Source: Hydrogeniiclostridium mannosilyticum
GTDB lineage: Bacteria > Bacillota > Clostridia > Oscillospirales > Acutalibacteraceae
Direction of reading: 5' to 3'
Length of the DNA: 64,000 nucleotides
Assembly (NCBI RefSeq): GCF_003268275.1
Contig: NZ_QLYR01000001.1
Location: 248,001 to 312,000 of the forward strand
Positions 23,119-32,294 of this stretch are shown one piece after another. Position 1 is the first letter of the stretch. Each line of letters starts with the position of its first letter. A model generated the notes under the pieces. The model was given only the letters and a program-made list of their open reading frames with translations, ran no database searches and was not told where the DNA came from. The position numbers were made by a program, and so were the translations under genes.

Positions 23119-23207
23119 AAATACCAACTAAATTTAAAACCGCAGTGAAGCGGTTAGATAATTCGGTTAGTATTATAGCACGGTACGGCGGCAAATGCAA
23201 GCTCTTT

Positions 23208-23396
23208 TTAAAGATCGTCAGCGTCCTGAACAGGCTCTAGGCCGTCAAGCGGCGTTCCCGTGTAGCTTCCTGACACATCGGACAGAATTCCCTCCCAGCT
23301 GTCCATCCCTGAAAGCGCTGCCGAAACCTGCAGCGCTTTCTCCGTTGGCGCCTGAGATGACCTGTTTGAAAAATCCTTCTTGTCAGCCAAAATCAT
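23208..23396 (-). CDS. Small acidic protein, unrecognised (62 aa)
   Basis: Starts at ATG 23396 after GAGAGGAGAGG. The product is polar and acidic, rich in Ser and Asp (MILADKKDFSNRSSQAPTEK then SDVSGSYTGTPLDGLEPVQD), without cysteines or membrane segments. The RBS and composition support a real gene, but no family is recognised. It lies in divergent orientation to rarA and on the same strand as tRNA-Leu(TAA). Confidence 0.5.
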   Translation of the reverse strand: MILADKKDFSNRSSQAPTEKALQVSAALSGMDSWEGILSDVSGSYTGTPLDGLEPVQDADDL

Positions 23397-23545
23397 CCTC
23401 TCCTCTCACTAATAGCATATCCCGCCTACCGCCATAATATCATCGGTAATAAATTGAACTTGTAAGCAGGTTCTGCCAATGATATAATGACAATGAAACA
23501 ATCGTAATTGCTCAGCTTTTAAACAGAACAAGAGGGTTATTCTTT

Positions 23546-24865
23546 ATGGAGCAGCAATCTTTTTTCGGTAATTTTAAGCAAAACAATCCGCTTGCCAGCC
23601 GGCTTCGCCCGGAAACTCTGGATGATTTTTGCGGTCAGCACCATCTGCTGGGCCATGGAAAGATCCTGCGCCAGCTGATTGAAAAGGACCAAATATCTTC
23701 TATGATTTTCTGGGGCCCGCCCGGTGTCGGCAAAACGACACTGGCCGGTATTATTGCTAAACGGACAAAGGCGGAGTTTATTAATTTCAGTGCCGTTACC
23801 AGCGGTATTAAAGAAATCAAGGAGGTAATGGCCAAAGCCGAGGCGCGCCGTTATATGGGCGAAAAAACAATTGTTTTTGTCGATGAAATCCATCGTTTCA
23901 ACAAGGCCCAGCAGGATGCCTTTCTTCCTTTCGTCGAAAAAGGAAGCATTATTCTGATTGGTGCTACAACAGAAAATCCTTCCTTTGAGGTAAATTCGGC
24001 GCTACTTTCACGTTGTAAGGTTTTCGTGCTACAGGCCCTGACCAGCGACGATATTGTCCGGCTTCTGCATAATGCTTTAAAGAACCCCCAGGGCTTTGGT
24101 ACGCAGCAAATTCTGATCGGCGAGGATATTCTTTTTTCTATTGCCGAATTTTCCAACGGCGATGCACGTGTCGCGCTGAATACGCTGGAAATGGTGATTA
24201 TCAACGGCGATGTCAGCAGGGATGGAATTTCTGTCTCTGCAGAAACGCTGGAGCAGTGCATCAATAAGCGTTCCCTTCTATATGATAAGCATGGCGAGGA
24301 ACATTATAACCTGATTTCAGCCCTTCACAAATCCATGCGCAACAGCGATGCCGATGCCGCCGTCTACTGGCTTGCCCGGATGCTGGAGGCCGGGGAGGAT
24401 CCGCTTTATGTTGCCCGCCGGTTGATCCGCTTTGCCAGCGAGGACATCGGCATGGCGGACAGCCGGGCGCTGGAAATTGCGGTTGCCGCTTACCAGGCCT
24501 GCCATTTTAACGGCATGCCCGAATGCGATGTCAACCTTGCCCATGCGGTGATCTATCTTTCTGTAGCGCCAAAATCCAACACCGCGATGGGCGCCTATCT
24601 CGCGGCTAAGGAAGATGCCATGAAAATGCTGGCAGAGCCTGTTCCTCTTGTTATTCGCAACGCGCCCACCAAACTGATGAAAGAGCTCCATTATGGAGAA
24701 CATTATCAATATGCACATGATTTTGAGGATAAAATTACGGCCATGCAATGCCTCCCTGACGCCCTGGTAGACCGAAAGTATTACCAGCCCACTGAACAAG
24801 GCTCCGAGGCAAAGGTGAAAAGGCGGGTAGCGGAAATAGAAGCCTGGCGCAAAAGCCACCGCTGA
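23546..24865 (+). CDS. rarA: Replication-associated recombination AAA+ ATPase RarA/MgsA
   Basis: A 439-residue protein. AAA+ core: Walker A FWGPPGVGKTTLAG near 53-65, Walker B TIVFVDEIHRFNKAQQDAFLP near 110, sensor 1 LIGATTENPSFEVN, followed by a helical C-terminal domain with PKSNTAMGAYLAAKEDA (tetramerisation region). It acts at stalled replication forks. A good RBS precedes ATG 23546 (AAGAGGG). It is followed by a decayed membrane-protein gene. Confidence 0.96.
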   Translation: MEQQSFFGNFKQNNPLASRLRPETLDDFCGQHHLLGHGKILRQLIEKDQISSMIFWGPPGVGKTTLAGIIAKRTKAEFINFSAVTSGIKEIKEVMAKAEARRYMGEKTIVFVDEIHRFNKAQQDAFLPFVEKGSIILIGATTENPSFEVNSALLSRCKVFVLQALTSDDIVRLLHNALKNPQGFGTQQILIGEDILFSIAEFSNGDARVALNTLEMVIINGDVSRDGISVSAETLEQCINKRSLLYDKHGEEHYNLISALHKSMRNSDADAAVYWLARMLEAGEDPLYVARRLIRFASEDIGMADSRALEIAVAAYQACHFNGMPECDVNLAHAVIYLSVAPKSNTAMGAYLAAKEDAMKMLAEPVPLVIRNAPTKLMKELHYGEHYQYAHDFEDKITAMQCLPDALVDRKYYQPTEQGSEAKVKRRVAEIEAWRKSHR

Positions 24866-24902
24866 ATCATCAAACCGATATAAAGTGAGAGAGGCTCCTT
24901 TT

Positions 24903-25518
24903 ATGCCCCTGATTACCGCCGCTCTCTTTTTCATCCTGACGACCGTACTGTCACAATACTATTTCTTCATATAGCACCTTATTTTTAAAGACTGCCTGCA
25001 CCTCCGTGGGCGTTATGCGCTCACTTTGGGCCGTCTTCAAAAAGCGGATGTCCTTGCTGGACTCGTCTTTTGCGCACTTCTTTTATGCATAGCGGCAGAT
25101 GTCATTCTTGAACGCCGCTTCGTCGTTGGAATGCTTGCATTTCTCTACGGGCGCCTTTTTGAGCCGCGCTTCTTCAGCTTGCCCGGCCGCAGTGGACCAT
25201 TTTGCTTCTTTGGGTGGTTCTCTATAGCAGCGCCATCCTCCTTTTCCGCAAATATATTCCACAGTTGGGAAACAGATTTCTTCCCTTCATGGTTTATCCG
25301 GCCATTCTGCTGGGCATGCTTTCACTGGCGCTGCCCTTTATGCTGCACAATACCGGCAGCTGGCTTATTTGCCGCCGGAGCTCTCCTTTTTTCTGCTCCG
25401 GCCTGCTGCTTGCACACAATCTCACTACAAAGAACCGCCCAACGGCGAAGCCATCTGGTTATGCAACTGGTACGAACCTGTTATTTTCTTACTCGCGCTT
25501 AGCGTATTTTATCGATAA
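24903..25518 (+). pseudogene. Multi-pass membrane protein gene with nonsense and frameshift changes
   Basis: Reading across three frames rebuilds a hydrophobic protein. ATG 24903 gives MPLITAALFFILTTVLSQYY and stops at a TAG (24972); the same frame continues with KDCLHLRGRYALTL and QKADVLAGLVFCALLLCIAADVILERR to about 25195. The next hydrophobic part is in another frame (LLWVVLYSSAILLFRKYIPQ, VYPAILLGMLSLALPFMLHN, to about 25365), and the end is in a third (ELSFFLLRPAACTQSHY, IWLCNWYEPVIFLLALSVFY, stop at 25518). At least two frameshifts and one nonsense codon explain this. Sequencing error is an alternative. The original function is unknown; it lies between rarA and murE. Confidence 0.6.
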
Positions 25519-25564
25519 GTTTCATATTAGTGGAACATAAACGCTTGAATTGGAGGTCTGATCT

Positions 25565-27016
25565 ATGAAACTGGCAGAATTGCTCAAGGGCCTTGACTAC
25601 ACCTGCACCGCAGGCTTGAATATCACTATCGACGATATTGTCTACGACTCACGAAAAACAGGTCCTGGGCGGGTGTTCGTCTGCCTGAAGGGAAGCAACA
25701 CCGACGGCCATGCGTTCGCTGCTCAAGCCGCAAAGGCGGGGGCCGCTGCGATTGTTGCGGAGGATAAAATCGAGGCAGCCGGCGCTCCAGTGGTCTACGT
25801 CCCCAGTACCCGGCTTGCACTGGCAGCCATGAGCGCGACGCTGTTTCGCCACCCTACCCGGGAGCTGCTAATGGTTGGCATTACCGGTACAAAAGGAAAA
25901 ACCACCTGCGCCTACATGGTGCGTTCCATTTTAGAAGCGGCCGGAATTAAGACCGGCATCATCGGGACCATCGGCATAACCGCCGGGGACAATACGCTCC
26001 AAACAAACAATACCACGCCTGAATCCTACGAAATTCAAAAGGCGCTCCGTTGGATGGCTGACCAGGGATGCAAGGCCGCTGTTTTGGAGGCTTCCTCCAT
26101 AGGCCTGCGCGATCACCGTCTGGCTTCAGTCCCCTTTGATGTTGGCCTTTTCACCAACTTTTCGGAAGATCATATTGGCGGGGCCGAGCATAAGGATATG
26201 AAGGAATATCTTGCCTGTAAAAGCCTTTTATTCCGCCAATGCAAAACCGGCGTTGTCAACCTTGACGATGCCAACTGGAAAGGCGTGCTGGAGGGGCACA
26301 CCTGCAATTATACGACCTACGGTTTTGCCAGAGAGGCTAAGATCCGCGCCGAAAATGAAACGCTTATCAGCCGTCCGGGTTATTTGGGCGTTCATTTCGA
26401 CCTTGAAAGCGAGGATGAGGCCTATGGGGTGGATGTCGGCATTCCAGGGAAATTCAGCGTTTACAATGCGCTTGCCTCCATCAGCGTGTGCAGGCTTTTA
26501 GGCTGCAGCCAGGAGGCGATTCAACAGGGCTTGAAAAATGTGAAGGTGAAGGGACGGGTCGAGCCCGTTCCCGTCCCCGGCGACTACACCCTGCTGATTG
26601 ATTACGCCCACAACGCCGTGAGCATGGAGAGTATTTTGCGGACCCTGCGGGAATATCACCCTACCCGTCTTGTCTGCCTGTTCGGAGCGGGCGGAAACCG
26701 TTCCCGTACCCGGCGCTATGAAATGGGCGAGGTTAGCGGAAGACTCGCGGATCTTTCCGTTATTACCGCGGATAATTCCCGATTTGAGGATGTAATGGAT
26801 ATTATTCAGGATATTTTGGTTGGCATGAAGAAAACCGATGGTAAGTATACCGTGATACCCGACCGTAAGGAGGCCATCCGCTACTGTATTCAGCATGCTC
26901 TGCCAGGCGATATCATCGTTTTGGCGGGAAAGGGCCATGAGGACTATCAGGAAATCAAAGGGGTCAAATATCATTTTGATGAACGTGAGATTGTCGCGGA
27001 CATTCTTGCCGAATAA
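25565..27016 (+). CDS. murE: UDP-N-acetylmuramoyl-tripeptide synthetase (Mur ligase)
   Basis: A 483-residue protein. ATP-binding GTKGKTTCAYM near 108-118, a central VLFTNFSEDHIGGAEH segment and the C-terminal DNSRFEDVMDII, which corresponds to the amino-acid selectivity motif (DNPR in diaminopimelate-adding enzymes), with GKGHEDYQ at the end. Together with dapA/dapB upstream this suggests addition of meso-diaminopimelate; Ser in place of Pro makes that less than certain. ATG 25565 follows TTGGAGG. It is 23 bases upstream of murF. Confidence 0.94.
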   Translation: MKLAELLKGLDYTCTAGLNITIDDIVYDSRKTGPGRVFVCLKGSNTDGHAFAAQAAKAGAAAIVAEDKIEAAGAPVVYVPSTRLALAAMSATLFRHPTRELLMVGITGTKGKTTCAYMVRSILEAAGIKTGIIGTIGITAGDNTLQTNNTTPESYEIQKALRWMADQGCKAAVLEASSIGLRDHRLASVPFDVGLFTNFSEDHIGGAEHKDMKEYLACKSLLFRQCKTGVVNLDDANWKGVLEGHTCNYTTYGFAREAKIRAENETLISRPGYLGVHFDLESEDEAYGVDVGIPGKFSVYNALASISVCRLLGCSQEAIQQGLKNVKVKGRVEPVPVPGDYTLLIDYAHNAVSMESILRTLREYHPTRLVCLFGAGGNRSRTRRYEMGEVSGRLADLSVITADNSRFEDVMDIIQDILVGMKKTDGKYTVIPDRKEAIRYCIQHALPGDIIVLAGKGHEDYQEIKGVKYHFDEREIVADILAE

Positions 27017-27039
27017 AAATAGATGGGAGAAACAAGCGC

Positions 27040-28401
27040 ATGAAGTTAACCATAGCAGAAATTGTGCGAGCCTGTAACGGTAAATTATTGAGCGGCGACC
27101 CGCAAACAGAGATTACGTCCGTTAGCACCGACAGCCGGAAAATTTCACCCGGCACGCTTTTTGTTCCAATCCGGGGGGAACGAGTCGATGCACACATGTA
27201 TATTCCCGCAGTCTTTGCCGCGGGCGCCGCAGCCACCCTGACGCAAAACCACACAGCCGTTGCGGACGATGAGCAAGCCCGGATCGCCGTAGAAAGCACC
27301 GAAAGAGCGCTACAGGAAATCGCCTCCTATTACCGGGAGCGTTTCTCTATTCCAATTATCGGCATCACCGGCAGTGTTGGAAAAACCACTACTAAGGAAA
27401 TGGTCGCGCTTGCGCTCTCCTCACAATGGAACACCATGAAAACCTCCGGCAACCAAAACAGCCAGATCGGGCTTCCGCTAACCTTATTTCAACTGGAGCA
27501 CGAGCACGAGGCCGCCGTCATCGAAATGGGTATGAGCTACCCCGGAGAAATGGCTAACTTAGCAAAAATTGCACGGCCCATGCACGCGGTTATTACAAAC
27601 ATCGGGCTCTCTCATATCGAAAATCTGGGCAGCCAGGAACGGATATTAGCGGAAAAGTTACATATTACCGATGCCTTTACCCAGGACTCCATTCTTTACC
27701 TGAATGGCGATGACGTCCACCTTGCCGCGCTGCGTGAGCAACTGCCGCAGGTACGCAAGATCTACTTTGGCACCCAGCCATGGTGCGACTTTTGTGCACG
27801 AAACATCACAACAGGCGAAAACGGGTCCAGCTTTACACTCTATGCCTGTGGAACCTGTTATGATGTTAAGCTCCCAGTTCCCGGTACGCACAACGTATTA
27901 AACGCCCTAGCGGCCTTAGCCGTTGTCAAGGGACTGGGCGGCAGTCTGCACAAGGCGCAGGAAGCTCTCACTCATTACCAGCCGCCCGCTATGCGGCAGC
28001 AAATCCATCGTGCTAATCAGATTACCATTATTGACGACTCTTATAATGCAAGCCCTGACGCCATGAAAAGCAGCCTCGACCTTCTGGCCTCCTTTCCCGG
28101 CCGTCACATCGCCGTTCTCGCCGACATGCTTGAATTAGGCGCTATGGAACAGCAGGCTCACACGGAAACCGGCGCCTATGCCGCTGCTAAAAAAATAGAT
28201 CTCCTTATCGCCATCGGGCCGCGGGCCAAGGCCTATGCCGCGGGCGCTAAGCAGGCAAATCCAGAACAGCCTGTCGCGCATTTCGAGTCCAATCAGGAGG
28301 CCTGCATATTTCTGCGCTCTTTCCTGACCGCGGGTGATGTTATGTTGGTAAAGGGGTCGCGCGCTATGAAAACCGATGAGATTGTGAAAGCTTTTTTATA
28401 A
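27040..28401 (+). CDS. murF: UDP-N-acetylmuramoyl-tripeptide:D-alanyl-D-alanine ligase
   Basis: A 453-residue Mur ligase with ATP loop GSVGKTTTKEMVALAL near 110-125, NQNSQIGLPLTLF, MGMSYPGEMANLA, and the C-terminal DDSYNASPDAMKSSLDLL motif, the MurF hallmark. The N-terminal ITSVSTDSRKI segment resembles the MurE/MurF UDP-binding domain. Adds D-Ala-D-Ala in the cytoplasm. In operon with murE. Confidence 0.95.
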   Translation: MKLTIAEIVRACNGKLLSGDPQTEITSVSTDSRKISPGTLFVPIRGERVDAHMYIPAVFAAGAAATLTQNHTAVADDEQARIAVESTERALQEIASYYRERFSIPIIGITGSVGKTTTKEMVALALSSQWNTMKTSGNQNSQIGLPLTLFQLEHEHEAAVIEMGMSYPGEMANLAKIARPMHAVITNIGLSHIENLGSQERILAEKLHITDAFTQDSILYLNGDDVHLAALREQLPQVRKIYFGTQPWCDFCARNITTGENGSSFTLYACGTCYDVKLPVPGTHNVLNALAALAVVKGLGGSLHKAQEALTHYQPPAMRQQIHRANQITIIDDSYNASPDAMKSSLDLLASFPGRHIAVLADMLELGAMEQQAHTETGAYAAAKKIDLLIAIGPRAKAYAAGAKQANPEQPVAHFESNQEACIFLRSFLTAGDVMLVKGSRAMKTDEIVKAFL

Positions 28402-28484
28402 ATCGGGAAATATTCCCGCTAAGTTTTTACAGGGGCACAAAACCTTTAGTATGCTTTACTACTTAGCTTGATAGCACTACAATA

Positions 28485-28521
28485 AAATCCCTCTGAGCGC
28501 CTACGGCGCTCAGAGGGATTT
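28485..28521. terminator. Bidirectional terminator
   Basis: Perfect 17-base arms AAATCCCTCTGAGCGCC and GGCGCTCAGAGGGATTT around the loop TAC; flanking A and T tracts let it work for murF (plus) and, weakly, for the minus-strand lipid genes. Confidence 0.8.
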
Positions 28522-28634
28522 ACCTGTTTCAAGTAATTTTTGCGTATAAAAAGGGTGAGCATACTCATATTCATACAGACCATCAAATACTATATGAAAG
28601 AATTCGATTCACATCCATGTAATTATACCGGCAT

Positions 28635-29246
28635 TTAAAACAGCTTTCTGCCCAACAGCCGCCACTGCTTTGCTTCATTCTCCTCCGGCGTCAGATTTTT
28701 AATAATGACTATGCCGGAAATCAGCAAACAGGCATAAACAATAAAAATATTGATTTTCAGCAGGTAAGCCGCCGCACATAAAACAAAAAAGGAGACGATT
28801 GTTCGCAAACGATGTGGGTTGATAACTAAAACCAAGGAGAAAAACAAATAAGAAGCGGCTAAAATCAACACGACATAGCTATAAGGCAGGAGGGCGAGCA
28901 AAACGCCGAAAGCTGTCGCAATCGCTTTTCCGCCTTTTCCCTTTTTCCAAGGCGAAAAAGCGTGTCCGGCCACCGGGGCTGCAATCAGCAGAGAAAACAG
29001 CACCCCTGTGCGTTCAAGCTGCTGCGCCGCAACAAACACTGGGACAAACCCTTTCCCAACGTCACACAGCAGACAGACGCTACCCATGCCTACACCTGCA
29101 TATTTCATTGCGTTCGCCGTTCCCGGATTATGGTCCCTGCTGTACTTTGTTACATCCACATGGCAAAAAATTTTAGGCAGGAGCCAGCTGTATAGGATGC
29201 TCCCTGACAAAAAGCCAATGATGATAAAAAAAACATATCGATCCAA
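28635..29246 (-). CDS. PlsY-like glycerol-3-phosphate acyltransferase paralogue
   Basis: A 203-residue multi-pass membrane protein started at TTG 29246, six bases after an AGAAGGGAG RBS. The PlsY pattern is visible: GSILYSWLLPKI, then DHNPGTANAMKYAGVG (in place of the usual SGNIGATN), LLCDVGKGFVPVFVAAQ, and GHAFSPWKKGKGGKAIATAFG matching the third motif. Because the second motif differs at several positions, it may act on another acyl acceptor. It is downstream of the glycolipid glycosyltransferase and probably forms an operon with it. plsX is at the right end of the window. Confidence 0.75.
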   Translation of the reverse strand: MDRYVFFIIIGFLSGSILYSWLLPKIFCHVDVTKYSRDHNPGTANAMKYAGVGMGSVCLLCDVGKGFVPVFVAAQQLERTGVLFSLLIAAPVAGHAFSPWKKGKGGKAIATAFGVLLALLPYSYVVLILAASYLFFSLVLVINPHRLRTIVSFFVLCAAAYLLKINIFIVYACLLISGIVIIKNLTPEENEAKQWRLLGRKLF

Positions 29247-29265
29247 CAGAAACTCCCTTCTTTCT

Positions 29266-30381
29266 TTATCGCTTGTGCACCTCGATGTAATCGCAAATAC
29301 CATCGCCGGCAAATGCGTTGATCTCTCTGCGCTGAGCCTCCAGCATCTTTTGTCTGACAGGTTCTTCCTCCGTCAGGCTTTTGACCAGGCTTTCCAGCTC
29401 CCCCATATTCCTCAGGCAAAAAGAAAGGCCTCTGCTGCTGAAAAAATCGGCGTTGATTGTTTCGCACCCGGGAATAGGGGACGTATGAATCAACGGTACG
29501 TTTCGCACCGCCGCTTCTGTGCTTGTCAACCCGCCCGGCTTAGTGAACAGCACATCGCAGGCCTGCATATAGCGGTCCACCTCACGGGTAAAATCCAACA
29601 CCAGTACTCGGGGTTCATCTGCGTAACGGCGCCGAAGCTTTTCCTTCAATTTCGTGTTGTTTCCGCCCATTACAATAATCCGGTCATCATCGCCGCATAA
29701 AGGGAGCAAGCCGTCGGACAGCACCTGCACGTTTCCAAACCCCATGCTTCCTGTCATAACCAAATAAATGCGGCGAACCCCCGAAAAATTCAGTATAGTC
29801 CGGGCATGCGCCCTATCCGCCGGCAGTGAAAAACGTTTTGAAACCGGGATCCCGGTCGGGATCAATTTATTTCTCGAAATACCCCGCCGGATAAATTCCT
29901 CTGTTAAATCCTCATGCGGAATAAAATAACCGTCCAGTTCGGTTTCCTCCCAAAACGGGATACAGGCATAATCCGTCGCCACCGCATATAGCCTTACATC
30001 TTCCAATTTATGCTTTCTGCGCAGGTAGGTCACTGCTTCAGCCGGAAAAAGATGCGGCATAACTACGGCATCAAACTTCTGCTGGACAATATATCGCCCC
30101 AATCGGTTCGCATAGCGAATATTGGCACCGTAAACGACCGATTTGTGTTTGTCTGAACTAATTTTTCCACCAGCATAATAAGCCAAGCCGAAAATAGCCG
30201 GTGAATGAGTGGCCAGCTTGATATAAGCATTGGAAACAATCCTGGAGGTTTTTTTGCTGGCAAACTCCAGCGCATCCCGCATCTCGCAGGTATAGCCTCT
30301 GTCTGAAAAATACTCAACAAGCGCTTTCCCCGCCGTGTTATGCCCCTGCCCCGTATTGCAGGATAAAATCAGGACTTTCAT
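29266..30381 (-). CDS. Processive diacylglycerol/monogalactosyldiacylglycerol-type glycosyltransferase
   Basis: A 371-residue GT-B enzyme of the MurG/UgtP/MGD-synthase group. N-terminal loop SCNTGQGHNTAGKALVEYF near 8-26 is the membrane-glycolipid glycosyltransferase motif; the C-terminal half has MTGSMGFGNVQVLSDGLL and the nucleotide-sugar site LFTKPGGLTSTEAAVRNVP with HTSPIPGCETIN. It likely transfers glucose or galactose to diacylglycerol. The stop of this gene precedes the PlsY-like TTG by 19 bases, suggesting joint control of lipid head and acyl groups. Confidence 0.85.
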   Translation of the reverse strand: MKVLILSCNTGQGHNTAGKALVEYFSDRGYTCEMRDALEFASKKTSRIVSNAYIKLATHSPAIFGLAYYAGGKISSDKHKSVVYGANIRYANRLGRYIVQQKFDAVVMPHLFPAEAVTYLRRKHKLEDVRLYAVATDYACIPFWEETELDGYFIPHEDLTEEFIRRGISRNKLIPTGIPVSKRFSLPADRAHARTILNFSGVRRIYLVMTGSMGFGNVQVLSDGLLPLCGDDDRIIVMGGNNTKLKEKLRRRYADEPRVLVLDFTREVDRYMQACDVLFTKPGGLTSTEAAVRNVPLIHTSPIPGCETINADFFSSRGLSFCLRNMGELESLVKSLTEEEPVRQKMLEAQRREINAFAGDGICDYIEVHKR

Positions 30382-30441
30382 CTTTCACCCCCGTCAACTC
30401 ACGGGTCCTTTCGCGACATTCAACCCGGCTGACCTGCGCAA

Positions 30442-31947
30442 TTAATCCAAATGCTCCAGGTCAACCTCATATTGGGATTCAAACGCGTTTTGCTTTTCTG
30501 CCTCGCTCTTGTATTTTGAGACCAGGGCCGCCGACTTTTTAACAGGCTGAAGGGTTCCTGCACCGGCTACACAGCCACCCGGACAGGCCATGCCCTCCAA
30601 TAAGTAGCCGTCATATTTACCGGCCCTGGCCAGCAGCAACAGTTTTTTGCAGTCTTTCAGGCCCTCTGCCGAAACCACCTTGACCTCGCGCTGCGGGTCC
30701 ATCCGCTTAACAGCGTCCACAACGGCCTGGGCAACGCCACCGCTGACGGCAAAGCCGCGTCCTGCCGCGGTGCCCTCCCTAAAGGGCTGCCCCTCCGCCA
30801 GCTTGGCAATATCTATATTCTTAGCTTCAAACATCCCCATCAGCTCTTCAAAAGTCAAAACAAAATCCACGTCACTGCGGACGCTTCTGCGGCTGGCTTC
30901 CAGCTTTTTAGCCGCGCAGGGACCAACAAATACAACCTTACAGCCCGGATGCTTTTTCTTCATCAGGCGTGCTGTTAAAACCATTGGGGTTAAAGCCATT
31001 GAAATATACGGCGCCAGATCCGGGAATAACTTCTTTGCCATAACCGACCAAGAAGGGCAGCAGGAGGTCGCCATAAAGGGCTGCTCCTTCGGCACCGCCC
31101 GCATAAAGTCTTTAGCCTCGTCAATCGTACACAAATCAGCGCCGATGGCAACCTCCGCGACACTGTGGAACCCCAGCTCCTTCATCGCGGTTTCCAGCTT
31201 TCCCGGAGTCATGGCCGGGCCGAATTGCCCGACAAACGCCGGCGCTACGATGGCGATGACCTTGTCACCCTTTTTAATTGAATGAATCAGCTGGAAAATC
31301 TGCCCCTTATCCGCAATGGCGCCAAACGGGCAATTTACCAAGCACATGCCGCAGGATACGCATTTATCATAATCAATCGCAGCGCGCCCCTGATCATCGC
31401 TGCCGATGGCATCCATCCCACACGCCTTTGCGCAGGGCCGTTCCAGCTTGATGATAGCGCCGTAGGGGCACACATCCATACATCTGCCGCATTTGACACA
31501 TTTTTCCTGGTCGATCACCGAACGCCCGTGCTCAATGGTAATCGCATTTTTAGGGCACACCTCTTTACAAGGATGCGCCAAACAGCCCTGGCAGCAATCC
31601 GTCACATGCACCTGTGTCGTCGGGCAGGCATTACATGCAAACTTAATGATGTTGACAAGCGGCGGATCATAGTATTTTTCTGCAATAGCGCTCTCGTTAA
31701 CGCCCTGGGACACCGGAGCGTGCTCGTCAACAGGACGGAGCGGCAGGCCCATTGCTAAACGCAGCCGCTCGCCGACAATGGCTCTTTCAAGAAAAATTGA
31801 ATCACGGTACTTAGCCACTTCACCAGGTACAATTTTATAGGGCAATTCCTCCACCCGGGAATAATCTCCTCCCTCATAGGCCAGGCGGGCTACCTCCGTG
31901 AAAACCTTTCGTCTGATGTCCGTTACAGAAGAATAAATTCCCCTCAT
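30442..31947 (-). CDS. Monomeric [FeFe] hydrogenase, group B-like
   Basis: A 501-residue protein. An N-terminal cysteine region (CNACPTTQVHVTDCCQGCLA, residues 105-123) is followed by ferredoxin-type 4Fe-4S motifs (CVKCGRCMDVCPYGAI, CVSCGMCLVNCPFGAI). The H-cluster motifs are L1 ATSCCPSW (293-300), L2 GPCAAKK (342-348) and L3 EGMACPGGC (451-459), as in group B enzymes where L2 has GPC instead of MPC. It makes or oxidises hydrogen in the cytoplasm using ferredoxin. Promoter and Rex-type operator are at 31996-32030. No maturation genes are in the window. Confidence 0.92.
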   Translation of the reverse strand: MRGIYSSVTDIRRKVFTEVARLAYEGGDYSRVEELPYKIVPGEVAKYRDSIFLERAIVGERLRLAMGLPLRPVDEHAPVSQGVNESAIAEKYYDPPLVNIIKFACNACPTTQVHVTDCCQGCLAHPCKEVCPKNAITIEHGRSVIDQEKCVKCGRCMDVCPYGAIIKLERPCAKACGMDAIGSDDQGRAAIDYDKCVSCGMCLVNCPFGAIADKGQIFQLIHSIKKGDKVIAIVAPAFVGQFGPAMTPGKLETAMKELGFHSVAEVAIGADLCTIDEAKDFMRAVPKEQPFMATSCCPSWSVMAKKLFPDLAPYISMALTPMVLTARLMKKKHPGCKVVFVGPCAAKKLEASRRSVRSDVDFVLTFEELMGMFEAKNIDIAKLAEGQPFREGTAAGRGFAVSGGVAQAVVDAVKRMDPQREVKVVSAEGLKDCKKLLLLARAGKYDGYLLEGMACPGGCVAGAGTLQPVKKSAALVSKYKSEAEKQNAFESQYEVDLEHLD

Positions 31948-31995
31948 GTTCTAAATCCTTTCCGCTTATGCTGTTATAATCTGATCTATTTTCTA

Positions 31996-32030
31996 TTGAT
32001 AATTATTTAACAATTCTTCTTTTTTGTCAA
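31996..32030 (-). promoter_or_regulatory. Hydrogenase promoter with Rex-type operator over the -10
   Basis: On the minus strand: -35 TTGACA (32025-32030), 17-base spacer, -10 AATAAT (32002-32007). The 18-base palindrome TTGTTAAATAATTATCAA spans 31996-32013 and matches the clostridial Rex consensus TTGTTAANNNNTTAACAA at all but one arm position. Binding there would block the -10, so NADH-poor conditions should repress the hydrogenase (inference from known Rex behaviour). Confidence 0.75.
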
Positions 32031-32099
32031 GCTCTATTCTCATAACCAATATACATTTTACTCATACTTTACACTTTTACACCATACATATTCCCTTTA

Positions 32100-32290
32100 T
32101 AAAGCAGCCACCATCCGTTTTCCCTCTGTAGCCGGCGTTAATGGCAAAAACGCAGCTCCAAAAGTTTCACTTTTTCCCGGGTTAACAGCCAGCTTTTATT
32201 TCATGCACATAATTTCCACAGGAGACTACCGTCTCGAAAATACCCGCCGCGCCACCAGGAGGCTTCCCTGCGACAAACCTTTGTGTTTGT
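32100..32290 (-). ncRNA. Candidate structured RNA on minus strand
   Basis: Beginning about 7 bases downstream of a good minus-strand promoter, this stretch folds into several stems: ACAAAC/GTTTGT at the 5' end (32273-32290), GAGAC/GTCTC (32222-32235), a 12-base stem AGCTGGC(T)GTTAA with TTAACGCCGGCT (32130-32141 with 32182-32194) and inside it an AAAAGT/ACTTTT hairpin. The inner part, GGGAAAAAGTGAAACTTTTGG then AGCTGCG, loosely resembles the core of cobalamin riboswitches, but the B12-box GCCACTG is missing. No terminator is visible at its 3' side, so it may read towards the hydrogenase gene. No family is claimed. Confidence 0.45.
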
Positions 32291-32294
32291 TGCC

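Noticed and set aside
32100-32290. Cobalamin riboswitch
   Set aside because: The core-like GGGAA...GTGAAA...GGAGCTG pattern is present but the B12 box and second half of the aptamer are not, and no B12-related gene is adjacent; kept only as a candidate structured RNA.
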